Notes: generated by a model not told the origin, from the letters alone. A stretch of DNA of 5,642 nt from Pseudomonadota bacterium (GCA_028877195.1 JAPPIL010000237.1:1-5642); one strand, 5' to 3'. Positions 1-5,642 are shown, counted from the stretch's first letter. Program-made: numbers and translations.

Positions 1-20
1 TCCGAATGAGCGCAGAGTCT

Positions 21-37
21 GTCGCTCGTAGAGCGAC
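21..37. repeat. Short perfect hairpin (7-bp stem, 3-base loop)
   Basis: GTCGCTC at 21-27 and GAGCGAC at 31-37 are perfect inverted copies separated by GTA. The stem is GC-rich and would fold in RNA or single-stranded DNA. No T tract follows, so it is not a standard intrinsic terminator. It could be part of an upstream gene's 3' end or chance: a handful of such hairpins is expected in 5.6 kb. Confidence 0.35.
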
Positions 38-311
38 TAACGTCTCTCCGCATACAAACAAAAATAGGCATTACTTATGCAACAAAGCCCGCAATAGGGG
101 GCGATTACAGGGCATTGTTTGATGATGCGAGAATTTATTTAAAGACGTAGTGCTTCCCTGTTAGATGGCAGAATCGTATTGCTTTCAGTTTACCTTCTTA
201 TGTGTTACCTTTGGTGCGGCGAGTTCCTTATGTTTTTGGTGCTTTAAAAGCATTTCACAGGCGGCTCGCTTTTTCATATCAAATAAAATCAGTCGCTAAT
301 TGGTCTTATAG

Positions 312-316
312 AAGGA
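312..316 (+). promoter_or_regulatory. Ribosome binding site supporting the TTG start at 324
   Basis: AAGGA lies 7 bases before TTG at 324-326, an ideal Shine-Dalgarno distance. No ATG or GTG in this frame sits at a suitable place, and the family's N-terminus begins just after this TTG, so this site decides the start. Confidence 0.7.
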
Positions 317-323
317 TTAAAAT

Positions 324-1298
324 TTGAACCCCTTGCTAGAAATAAAAAATCTGCATGTGCACTTTCCAATCGTGCGTGGGCCTGTGTTTCGTCGTCGGAA
401 GTTAACACTTAAGGCATTGAACGGAGTATCGCTGCAACTTAACAAAGGCAAAACACTTGGTTTAGTCGGGGAGTCAGGCTGTGGCAAGTCAACGCTTGGT
501 CGGGCAATCACACGTCTTTATGACCCAGTTGCGGGTGAGGTGCGGCTTGATGGGGTTGATATTGCTAAATTATCGCAACGGCAGCTGCGCTCCATTCGCC
601 CCAAGTTACAGATGATTTTTCAAGACCCTTACACGTCGTTGAACCCACGTTTGACTGTTTATGAGACGGTTGCCGAGCCAATTATCACCAACTTTCGACG
701 CTTGGGTCGGGCTAAATTACAAACAATGGTGCTCGATGCGATGGATAAGGTGTGTTTGGCGCGCAAGTTTATCAAACGTTACCCGCACGAATTTTCGGGA
801 GGACAGCGCCAACGGATTGCGATTGCTCGTGCTTTAGCTTTACGACCGCAGGTTATTATCTGTGATGAGCCAGTATCAGCGCTTGACATATCTATACAGT
901 CGCAAATTCTAAATCTCTTGGTTGAACTTCAACGGCAATTCAATCTTTCGTATATTTTTATTTCACATGACTTGTCTGCTGTTAAGCATATCTCGCACGA
1001 GATAGCAGTGATGTATTTAGGCAAAATAGTTGAAACGACACAAGTAAAACAACTTTTTGAAGCGCCGAGCCACCCTTACACGCAAGCGTTGATGAATGCT
1101 ATCCCGCAACCAGACCCCAAGAAAGAACGTGAGCGACAACGAGTGCTCATTACTGGGGATATTCCCGACGCGGCAGATTTACCGCGTGGTTGTAGTTTCA
1201 ATACCAGATGTAAGCAGGTGATGGATAAGTGTTACACCGAAGTCCCCGAACTCCGAGAGGTTGGCGACGACCATCGCTCGGCCTGCCACTTGAGCTAA
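324..1298 (+). CDS. Oligopeptide/dipeptide ABC transporter ATP-binding protein (OppF/DppF type)
   Basis: This is the ATPase subunit of a peptide- or nickel-type ABC importer. It hydrolyses ATP on the cytoplasmic face to drive uptake through two membrane permeases. The 324 residues match the family's usual length. Visible motifs in order are Walker A GESGCGKST (49-57), Q-loop at Gln100 in FQDPYTSLNPR, signature FSGGQ (157-161), Walker B VIICDEP (177-183), D-loop SALD (185-188) and switch His215 in ISHD. The C-terminal oligo_HPY extension begins near HPYTQAL (250-256) and holds four cysteines (290, 296, 303, 321) in the pattern typical of OppD/OppF/DppF proteins. The TTG start is supported by AAGGA 7 bases upstream and by the N-terminal PLLEIKNLHVHFPI, which aligns in style with DppF starts. 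All catalytic residues are intact. The partner ATPase, permeases and binding protein are not in this window, so the substrate (oligopeptide, dipeptide or related) cannot be stated. Confidence 0.95.
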   Translation: MNPLLEIKNLHVHFPIVRGPVFRRRKLTLKALNGVSLQLNKGKTLGLVGESGCGKSTLGRAITRLYDPVAGEVRLDGVDIAKLSQRQLRSIRPKLQMIFQDPYTSLNPRLTVYETVAEPIITNFRRLGRAKLQTMVLDAMDKVCLARKFIKRYPHEFSGGQRQRIAIARALALRPQVIICDEPVSALDISIQSQILNLLVELQRQFNLSYIFISHDLSAVKHISHEIAVMYLGKIVETTQVKQLFEAPSHPYTQALMNAIPQPDPKKERERQRVLITGDIPDAADLPRGCSFNTRCKQVMDKCYTEVPELREVGDDHRSACHLS

Positions 1299-1379
1299 CG
1301 ACTAAATGTGTTTGCCAAAATATTTTTATACTAATTACGACGCACATGCTCTGTTCACTCTACATGCTGATGGGTATCT

Positions 1380-1916
1380 ATGAACATCTACACCAAAACA
1401 GGCGATAAAGGGAGCACCGCACTAGTAGCTGGTGGTCGAGTGCGCAAAGACCATGCTTTAGTTGCGGCTTACGGCACATTGGATGAACTAAACGCTTGTG
1501 TTGGGGTGTTACTTGAATCTATCAGACGAGAGCATGAGCTTGCTGGTTGTTTGGAAAAGGTGCAGCGACTTTTATTTGTTATTGGCACAGAAGTCAGCGC
1601 TCTGGCCAAACCTAAACAAGTTTTCCAAAAATTGACATGCAACGATGTGAAAACGCTAGAACAACAGATAGACACCTTTAGTGCTGAACTCCCAGCCTTG
1701 CGCAACTTTATCCTGCCAGCTGGCAATCAAGCTGCGGCGTTTGCGCACCTTTGCCGCACCGTTTGCCGCCGTGCTGAACGCCGTCTTTGTCGGTTGGTAG
1801 ATGACTATGAAGTTAGGGGGGAACTGCTAGCCTATCTAAATCGCTTAAGCGACTGGTTTTTCACTGTTGCCCGTCTGTTAGTCCAGCGAGCAGGTGATAA
1901 AGAAAAGCTAGTGTAG
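1380..1916 (+). CDS. PduO-type ATP:cob(I)alamin adenosyltransferase
   Basis: This enzyme transfers the adenosyl group of ATP to the reduced cobalt of corrinoids, making the adenosylcobalamin used by B12-dependent enzymes such as methylmalonyl-CoA mutase. It is cytoplasmic and normally trimeric. The 178 residues match the single-domain PduO/MMAB family. The ATP-binding N-terminus is TKTGDKGSTALV (5-16), followed by AYGTLDELNA (30-39), FILPAGN (110-116), the family signature CRTVCRRAERR (125-135) and YLNRLSDWFF (152-161). Some otherwise common residues differ: Leu27 and Ala29 where most members have RVE before the AYG motif, and Ala114 where FILPGG is usual. The ATG start places TKTGD at its normal position; only a weak GATGGG precedes it, and the 81-base gap from the ATPase gene leaves open whether the two are co-transcribed. 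No cobalamin riboswitch fits in that gap. Homologues are named cobO, pduO, yvqK or MMAB, so no symbol is assigned. Confidence 0.93.
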   Translation: MNIYTKTGDKGSTALVAGGRVRKDHALVAAYGTLDELNACVGVLLESIRREHELAGCLEKVQRLLFVIGTEVSALAKPKQVFQKLTCNDVKTLEQQIDTFSAELPALRNFILPAGNQAAAFAHLCRTVCRRAERRLCRLVDDYEVRGELLAYLNRLSDWFFTVARLLVQRAGDKEKLV

Positions 1917-1983
1917 CAAGTATAAGCGAGAGCTTTGCTAGCCCATGGTGGTGCGGCCGTCGTAGTCTTCCGTTTACAATAAC

Positions 1984-2013
1984 TTGACTTTGAGTTCTGC
2001 CTAACGTTATACA
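1984..2013 (+). promoter_or_regulatory. Candidate sigma70-like promoter for the three-gene block
   Basis: TTGACT at 1984-1989 (5 of 6 matches to the -35 consensus) and TATACA at 2008-2013 (4 of 6 to the -10 consensus) are separated by 18 bases. Transcription would start near 2020, leaving a leader of about 24 bases before the ATG at 2044. It lies in the largest clear gap (1917-2043) ahead of the tightly packed genes at 2044-5070, where a promoter is expected. Called by eye only. Confidence 0.45.
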
Positions 2014-2043
2014 ACTGGGCGTTAGATACAGACAAGACATGTC

Positions 2044-3420
2044 ATGAACCACAAGCCCCGCAAACAGCGTCATCCAATCGCTTACAGAAGCTTGCCCTAT
2101 AGTTACCTTGTTATTATTTTAGTTATCATTTTAAAATTAAGCATCCTGTTTGTTAGCTCGGCTGCTCATGCGGGGGCGTTACAGGATATTCTTGCTGATT
2201 ATCATAGTAGCAAAGGCAGCTGGTTTGCGGCGACGCAAGGTGAGCATACGATGCAGTTTGAGCTATCGGATGGCGACCTTCAAGATATTCGATTGCCAAA
2301 TTATGTGTGGCTGACTAATCTCACCAACTCTCTCGCGACCGAAGACTATCGCATCTGTGAGGCTTGCTTGTTGCGCAAGAATTGGCGTGAGCGCAATTAC
2401 CTCACCGCTAATAAGCATAGGCATAGCATCGCAGAAAGGGTCAAGTCGCTTGACAAGTATCTTACCCTTGACCATTGGCTTTACCTGAAAGCACGAGCAG
2501 GCGGCTTTCTAAATCAAACATACCACCAGCGCGGGGCGTTTGCTGCGGTTCTAACTGCAGTTACTTGGTTGCCATACACTGCGATCACCGAACTGGTAAT
2601 TGAACCGCTGCTTATCGGGCCGCTACATGTGGTGTGTCCGCTGTTTCAAGTGTTGTATTTTGCTGCTATTGACAAGACACATTCAACCTATACTAATGTT
2701 TTACATAGTTTTTCTTTGAACAAGAACAATGATATATCACTGCTCCAGCGGGCACGAGCAGTCTTTGCTTACTATCAGCAACCGAAGAAAGGCGCTGGGC
2801 AACTACAAGGACAAGCAATCAAAGAAGTCAATCCTGACATTAGCGATGACTACGGTGATGGGCTAACCAAAACACTGCTGCGTTCAGAACTTGCTGATCG
2901 CATCGTCATCAATATTTTGCAACCTCCCCCCGCCCGTGTGGTGTCTGCGAGTGGCGATGATTTGAGTGTTGTCTATGCGCAGCTTGCGAGCAATGAGCGT
3001 GATAAGCGTTTGCGGTTCATCAACCTCATTACCGCCGTGCCGACTATTCTTGTTGAGATGCTAGCTTTAGATTTGAAGAATAAACTTGCGCACAAGGATA
3101 TGCCAGAAGACGATTATCGTGCCCGAATCGGTGCGATTGGCAAAATATACAAAGGTATTGCCACTACCGAGATGTATTTGAAAAAGATTACCGTTGTCCC
3201 AGAGATGGTAAGAGATAGCCATGATGACCCTGTCTACATCAATGTCCATCGTTTGACTGCGATTAGCTACAATGCGTTGGAGAAGCTTATAGATGCGTTG
3301 GTGCACCTACATGCACTAGACAGGAGTTATCATGCGGCTGTTGCTGAATATTCCGAGGCGGTTGATGAATTTGCGCAAGCGGATTTAGTTTACAATGTAA
3401 CCGCAGCGAGAAGGGAGTAG
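2044..3420 (+). CDS. Unrecognised exported or membrane-anchored protein, 458 aa
   Basis: I do not recognise this family. The N-terminus has a basic stretch (KPRKQRH, residues 4-10), a long hydrophobic core (about 21-39) and AHA at 41-43 followed by Gly, which fits a Sec signal peptide cleaved after Ala43; without cleavage it would be a membrane anchor. Cys105-Glu-Ala-Cys108 could form a disulfide or bind metal in the exported part. A second hydrophobic region (about 164-209) could span the membrane once or twice. The remaining C-terminal half is mostly helical-looking and charged, with acidic DISDDYGDG at 265-273 and a helix-rich tail from about 405. No catalytic motif is evident. The ATG at 2044 has a poor Shine-Dalgarno; a TTG at codon 17 is possible but would remove the basic n-region. 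The next gene begins 2 bases after the stop, so the two are almost certainly one transcript, probably driven by the promoter at 1984-2013. Confidence 0.8.
   Translation: MNHKPRKQRHPIAYRSLPYSYLVIILVIILKLSILFVSSAAHAGALQDILADYHSSKGSWFAATQGEHTMQFELSDGDLQDIRLPNYVWLTNLTNSLATEDYRICEACLLRKNWRERNYLTANKHRHSIAERVKSLDKYLTLDHWLYLKARAGGFLNQTYHQRGAFAAVLTAVTWLPYTAITELVIEPLLIGPLHVVCPLFQVLYFAAIDKTHSTYTNVLHSFSLNKNNDISLLQRARAVFAYYQQPKKGAGQLQGQAIKEVNPDISDDYGDGLTKTLLRSELADRIVINILQPPPARVVSASGDDLSVVYAQLASNERDKRLRFINLITAVPTILVEMLALDLKNKLAHKDMPEDDYRARIGAIGKIYKGIATTEMYLKKITVVPEMVRDSHDDPVYINVHRLTAISYNALEKLIDALVHLHALDRSYHAAVAEYSEAVDEFAQADLVYNVTAARRE
3411..3417 (+). promoter_or_regulatory. Ribosome binding site supporting the TTG start at 3423
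   Basis: AAGGGAG lies inside the last codons of the 458-aa gene and ends 5 bases before TTG at 3423-3425. It selects the TTG rather than later GTG codons that would cut into the hydrophobic N-terminal segment. Confidence 0.65.
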
Positions 3421-3422
3421 TT

Positions 3423-4154
3423 TTGAGTTGCTTACTGCGCGCAGTTTTGCTGGTTAGTGGTCTTGCGGTGGCATCGATTGGCAAGGCGGTGATTGCGGAT
3501 GGACGCTCGGACAGGGTTCTATACGTCGAGAAACGTGATAGGCTTACGTATTTCCATCGGTGCACCCAGCTTGAGGGGGTCATATCATCGTGCACAGCTA
3601 TTAACCCCGACGATGGCTTGACGTTGGCGGATTTTCAACCGCTGCTGGACACGCTTCAACACAAGAGCGATGTGGCGGCGGTAAGCAATGCGAGGATAAA
3701 TGTTCTGACCTTTGCACTCATCGGTTCAACAGCTTTGAGTTCGCTACTGCTCGTGCGTAGTCTCCACAAACGCAACATCGTGCGCCTGTTGGGAGGCGGC
3801 TGTTGTGGCAGTCATCGCCATAGCCATAATCTTTGGCACTCTGTGCGTGCGGCGATGCCAAAGATACGTCCACGCCAGCTGATGCGTTATCTATTCAAGG
3901 AAAAAAATTGGATTATGCCTTCCATTCTTGCCCAGTCCAGTGCGGCGATCGCTTCCTATTCCAGTGCGGAAAATGCTGCGGATAAGCTGGCCGTTTATCA
4001 GTTTCTTCATTCTGAAGTAATGAATATCGGCACGCTTGACAGCAACCATACGGTTTTACAGGTGAGGTCAGTCGCAACTATTGAGTTCATGATTTACGAG
4101 GCAATACGTCTAAAAAGACAGGCGCATGAAGAGCAAGCTTCTACTAGTAGATGA
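3423..4154 (+). CDS. Unrecognised membrane protein with signal-like N-terminus, 243 aa
   Basis: I do not recognise this family. Residues 1-25 form a hydrophobic signal-like segment with one Arg near the start and a possible cleavage site after VIA (23-25); there is no lipobox Cys. A short, probably periplasmic domain (about 26-90) holds Cys47 and Cys57, which could pair as a disulfide. One strong membrane helix follows at about 93-112 (VLTFALIGSTALSSLLLV). It is flanked by basic residues on its C-terminal side (RSLHKRN), so by the positive-inside rule the C-terminal half should be cytoplasmic. That half starts with a Cys/His-rich stretch, GGGCCGSHRHSH (124-135), suggestive of metal binding, and ends in a charged helix. 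The TTG start has a good Shine-Dalgarno. The gene is 2 bases downstream of the 458-aa gene, and its last 29 bases overlap the start of the diguanylate cyclase gene, which implies coordinated expression and perhaps shared function. Confidence 0.8.
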   Translation: MSCLLRAVLLVSGLAVASIGKAVIADGRSDRVLYVEKRDRLTYFHRCTQLEGVISSCTAINPDDGLTLADFQPLLDTLQHKSDVAAVSNARINVLTFALIGSTALSSLLLVRSLHKRNIVRLLGGGCCGSHRHSHNLWHSVRAAMPKIRPRQLMRYLFKEKNWIMPSILAQSSAAIASYSSAENAADKLAVYQFLHSEVMNIGTLDSNHTVLQVRSVATIEFMIYEAIRLKRQAHEEQASTSR

Positions 4155-5070
4155 TGATGCGGACGTATGTGCTTTCTACGCGTCGGTGTTGCGCAGCGAC
4201 TATGAGGTAAAGGTCGCTCACGACGCAGATGTTGTTTACGAGTCTCTGAATGAATTCAATCCCGACCTTGTGGTGCTTGATGTTGACTTGCCTGGTCAAA
4301 ACGGTCTGGATGTTTGCCGCAAGATACGTGGTCTCACCAAACACAAGCCTTACATTGCGATTATCTTCCTGACTGGCAATTCATCGACTCATGATATTTT
4401 GAAGGGTTTAGAGATTGGTGGTGATGACTACCTTGCTAAACCTTGTTCTGTGCCTGAACTAAAAGCTCGCATTAAAACCAATCTTCGTATCAAGAGAATG
4501 ACTGATGAACTGGAAGAGGCACGCAAAACGCTGGAAAATGAAAACCGCAAGCTTGAGTTGTTGACGATTACCGATGAGTTAACCAGCCTCTTTACAATGC
4601 GCCACTTCTCCAAACGTCTTGAAGAAGAGCATTCTCGTGCTTGTCGCTATAACTATAGCGTGTCGTTAATTATGATTGATCTTGATCACTTCAAGCGTGT
4701 CAACGACAGCTTTAGCCACATGATGGGGTCGTATGTGTTAGCACAAGTTGGTGAGCGTATTAAGAACCAACTGCGTAGCGAAGACACGGCGGCGCGTTAC
4801 GGCGGTGATGAGTTTGCGATAATGCTGCCTCATACCGATAGTGTTGGGGCGATGGCGTTTGGCAAACGTGTAGCGGATGCGATTGCTGCATCTGATTATG
4901 TCCTTGATACCAACAGTGTCAAAGTAACTGCGTCGATGGGTGTTTACACATTTGATGGCAGCAAGGAGGAGCGTAGCGACGGTGGTAGTGGTTTGATAAA
5001 ATGCGCTGACAAACTACTTTATCAAGCAAAGAGAGCGGGGCGCAATCGCTTGGTTGGTGGTAGCAGTTAG
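4126..5070 (+). CDS. Response regulator with REC and GGDEF domains (probable diguanylate cyclase)
   Basis: This is a soluble two-component response regulator expected to make cyclic di-GMP from two GTP when its receiver domain is phosphorylated. The REC domain (about 4-120) has the acidic cluster D9-D11, phosphoacceptor Asp52 in LDVDLPG, Thr83 and Lys105 in KP, all canonical. A charged helix (about 121-147) likely forms a coiled-coil linker. The GGDEF domain (about 148-310) begins DELTSLF, carries metal-site IDLDHFK (184-190), Asn193, the intact GGDEF signature (226-230) and the C-terminal AKRAGRNR. An RxxD inhibitory site (R217-D220) lies five residues before GGDEF, implying product feedback. 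The usual GHxxGD is SHMMGS here: Ser202 replaces the Asp that contacts guanine in PleD. Related MGS variants may exist in other cyclases, so activity is likely but unproven. The ATG start overlaps the upstream gene by 29 bases, with only a close, weak ACAGG before it. No partner histidine kinase is in view. Confidence 0.93.
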   Translation: MKSKLLLVDDDADVCAFYASVLRSDYEVKVAHDADVVYESLNEFNPDLVVLDVDLPGQNGLDVCRKIRGLTKHKPYIAIIFLTGNSSTHDILKGLEIGGDDYLAKPCSVPELKARIKTNLRIKRMTDELEEARKTLENENRKLELLTITDELTSLFTMRHFSKRLEEEHSRACRYNYSVSLIMIDLDHFKRVNDSFSHMMGSYVLAQVGERIKNQLRSEDTAARYGGDEFAIMLPHTDSVGAMAFGKRVADAIAASDYVLDTNSVKVTASMGVYTFDGSKEERSDGGSGLIKCADKLLYQAKRAGRNRLVGGSS

Positions 5071-5177
5071 CTGAATTTTTTTCTGATATAGGGGCAAAAC
5101 TTCTTTGTTGCCAACATGTTTATGTGTTGACTATAGCAACCTCCCATCTTTTGTTTGTCATTCAGCTAGCTTTTTTT
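5065..5177 (+). terminator. Possible branched terminator at the convergent junction
   Basis: Bases 5065-5076 can pair with 5160-5171 to give a 12-bp stem with one T-G (U-G) wobble, followed directly by a T tract ending at 5177. The 83-base loop holds two small overlapping stems: GGCAA 5093-5097 with TTGCC 5108-5112, and CAACA 5112-5116 with TGTTG 5125-5129. A second T tract (5076-5082) follows the cyclase stop codon but has only a 3-bp hairpin before it. The stem is better on the + strand, where the wobble pairs, and the T tract is on that side too. The loop is much larger than in ordinary intrinsic terminators, so this is a tentative call. Confidence 0.3.
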
Positions 5178-5461
5178 GTTATGTCTTCGACCGCCTTGCC
5201 GATGTCCTTCGACACTGATTTTGTTGCTTTGCCGATAGATATAACTGCATTTTTCGCTGGCTCTGCGACAGTATCTTCTAATGTCTCTTGAAGAGCGAGG
5301 AGTTGTTCCCTACGCTTTGCTTTGACTTTCAAGCCCCAAAATAGTCCTACCACTAGGCAGATTCCGCCGACAAATATAAGAAACATGATATTGTTGAATA
5401 AAGCAGCGCCGAGGAAAAACGCAATGATGTTGCTGATAAAATCACCGATAAAATCGCCCAT
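5162..5461 (-). CDS. Small two-helix membrane protein with amphipathic tail, 99 aa
   Basis: I do not recognise a named family. Residues about 8-22 and 25-45 are strongly hydrophobic and likely form a membrane hairpin. A basic stretch (KVKAKRR, 45-51) follows, then a charged helix whose end contains IGKA twice, at 76-79 and 87-90, exactly 11 residues apart. This spacing resembles 11-residue amphipathic helices that lie on membranes or bind other proteins. The N-terminus repeats GDFI at 2-5 and 6-9, encoded by a tandem 12-base repeat. The ATG has a near-perfect AGGAGG 6 bases upstream (complement of 5468-5473), so it is probably translated well. It is transcribed toward the cyclase gene, with stops 91 bases apart, and is therefore not part of that operon. 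A role in membrane organisation or stress is possible but is only a guess. Confidence 0.78.
   Translation of the reverse strand: MGDFIGDFISNIIAFFLGAALFNNIMFLIFVGGICLVVGLFWGLKVKAKRREQLLALQETLEDTVAEPAKNAVISIGKATKSVSKDIGKAVEDITKKAS
5435..5458. repeat. Tandem 12-base direct repeat in the start of the small membrane gene
   Basis: GATAAAATCACC (5435-5446) is followed at once by GATAAAATCGCC (5447-5458), 11 of 12 bases identical. On the - strand the two units encode GDFI GDFI, residues 2-9 of the 99-aa protein. This looks like a small in-frame duplication; slippage could add or remove four residues without shifting the frame. Confidence 0.75.
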
Positions 5462-5642
5462 AGCCAGCCTCCTGTAAAAATTACAAACTACACGCGTTAT
5501 CGGTAATTCAAGAGAATTTTTTAAACCAATATATGTTTAGCAACAAAAGCATTATTCTTAACGATACAGGCAGAGGTATAGAATGTAATTGCTATAGTTG
5601 CAGTAGCGAGTAATCTTTTCAACTCAATCCCCTTCTAGTTGC
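5462..5642 (-). promoter_or_regulatory. Upstream region of the small membrane gene
   Basis: AGGAGG (complement of 5468-5473) is a strong ribosome binding site for the gene ending at 5162. Further upstream the DNA is AT-rich. A weak promoter pair can be read on the - strand: TTGTTG, then 17 bases, then TAAAAA, within roughly 5520-5555. A small AT-rich hairpin (AATTC, AAGA, GAATT) lies near 5507-5520. I see no gene in the last 181 bases. Confidence 0.4.

Larger units (their letters stand above)
10..327 (+). other. Gene-free lead region; possible decayed C-terminal coding remnant
   Basis: No intact gene is visible in the first 323 bases. The + frame starting at base 1 has TGA at 7-9, then 46 open codons, then an in-frame TAG at 148-150, then 58 open codons to a TGA at 325-327. 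The second part reads protein-like (for example SLPSYVLPLVRRVPYVFGAL, then a basic, aromatic tail ending NWSYRRIKI) and uses codons like those of the downstream genes. Its TGA overlaps the TTG start of the ABC ATPase in a TTGA arrangement typical of translationally coupled genes. This suggests an upstream gene whose tail survives but is interrupted by a stop. I do not recognise the family. Open stretches of this length also occur by chance, so it may be plain intergenic DNA. A weak promoter-like pair (TTGTTT at 115-120, TTTAAA at 138-143, 17-base spacer) could serve the ATPase. Confidence 0.25.

Noticed and set aside
6..122. Short + strand open frame starting ATGAGC
   Set aside because: It has 38 codons, no ribosome binding site visible within the window, and no recognisable protein character.
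1344..1368. ACATGCT direct repeat (1344-1350, 1362-1368) before the adenosyltransferase start as an operator
   Set aside because: A 7-base repeat in one copy pair is well within chance, and nothing else supports a regulator site.
1299..1379. Cobalamin riboswitch ahead of the adenosyltransferase gene
   Set aside because: The gap is only 81 bases, far short of a B12 riboswitch, and no B12-box-like sequence is visible in it.
1914..1940. Hairpin TAGCAA/TTGCTA after the adenosyltransferase as a terminator
   Set aside because: The stem is only 6 AT-rich pairs with a 15-base loop, and no T tract follows.
2356..2370. c-type heme attachment site in the 458-aa protein
   Set aside because: The motif is CEACL; the His required after the second Cys is missing.
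3287..3595. 102-codon open frame on the - strand across the junction of the two unknown genes
   Set aside because: It lies opposite two well-supported genes in a tight operon, has no convincing hydrophobic or motif content, and fits a shadow frame.
5131..5597. 9-base inverted repeat (CTATAGCAA at 5131-5139, TTGCTATAG at 5589-5597) flanking the small membrane gene as mobile-element ends
   Set aside because: Tens of 9-base inverted pairs are expected by chance in a window this size, and no transposase or target duplication is present.

Overview
The window looks like chromosomal DNA of a Gram-negative, probably proteobacterial, organism. Coding is dense, GC content is moderate, and starts include TTG as well as ATG. 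Two proteins carry N-terminal export signals, and the identifiable genes are an oligopeptide-type ABC ATPase, a PduO-type cobalamin adenosyltransferase and a response-regulator diguanylate cyclase. The sequence alone does not fix the genus. I see no IS element, integrase, CRISPR array, tRNA, rRNA or phage gene.

Layout. Bases 1-323 hold no intact gene. One + frame, broken by TGA at 7-9 and TAG at 148-150, reads protein-like and ends in a TGA that overlaps the next start, so it may be a decayed gene tail. Bases 324-1298 (+) encode a complete OppF/DppF-type ATPase. Bases 1380-1916 (+) encode an ATP:cob(I)alamin adenosyltransferase. After a 127-base gap with a reasonable sigma70-like promoter comes a tight three-gene block on the + strand. 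It contains an unrecognised exported or membrane protein of 458 aa (2044-3420), an unrecognised 243-aa protein with a signal-like N-terminus and one central membrane segment (3423-4154), and a REC-coiled coil-GGDEF protein (4126-5070). The first two are separated by 2 bases and the last two overlap by 29 bases. A small two-helix membrane protein (5162-5461) lies convergently on the - strand.

How the genes may work together. The first two genes look like housekeeping or transport functions with no obvious link to the rest. The three-gene block is the most interesting part: two envelope proteins of unknown family are apparently co-transcribed, and probably translationally coupled, with a soluble c-di-GMP synthase whose activity should respond to phosphorylation. 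No histidine kinase is visible, so the input is unknown. The GGDEF domain keeps the GGDEF signature and an RxxD inhibitory site, but has Ser where classic cyclases have the guanine-contacting Asp. The convergent junction at 5065-5177 can fold into a long-range stem followed by a T tract and may act as the block's terminator.
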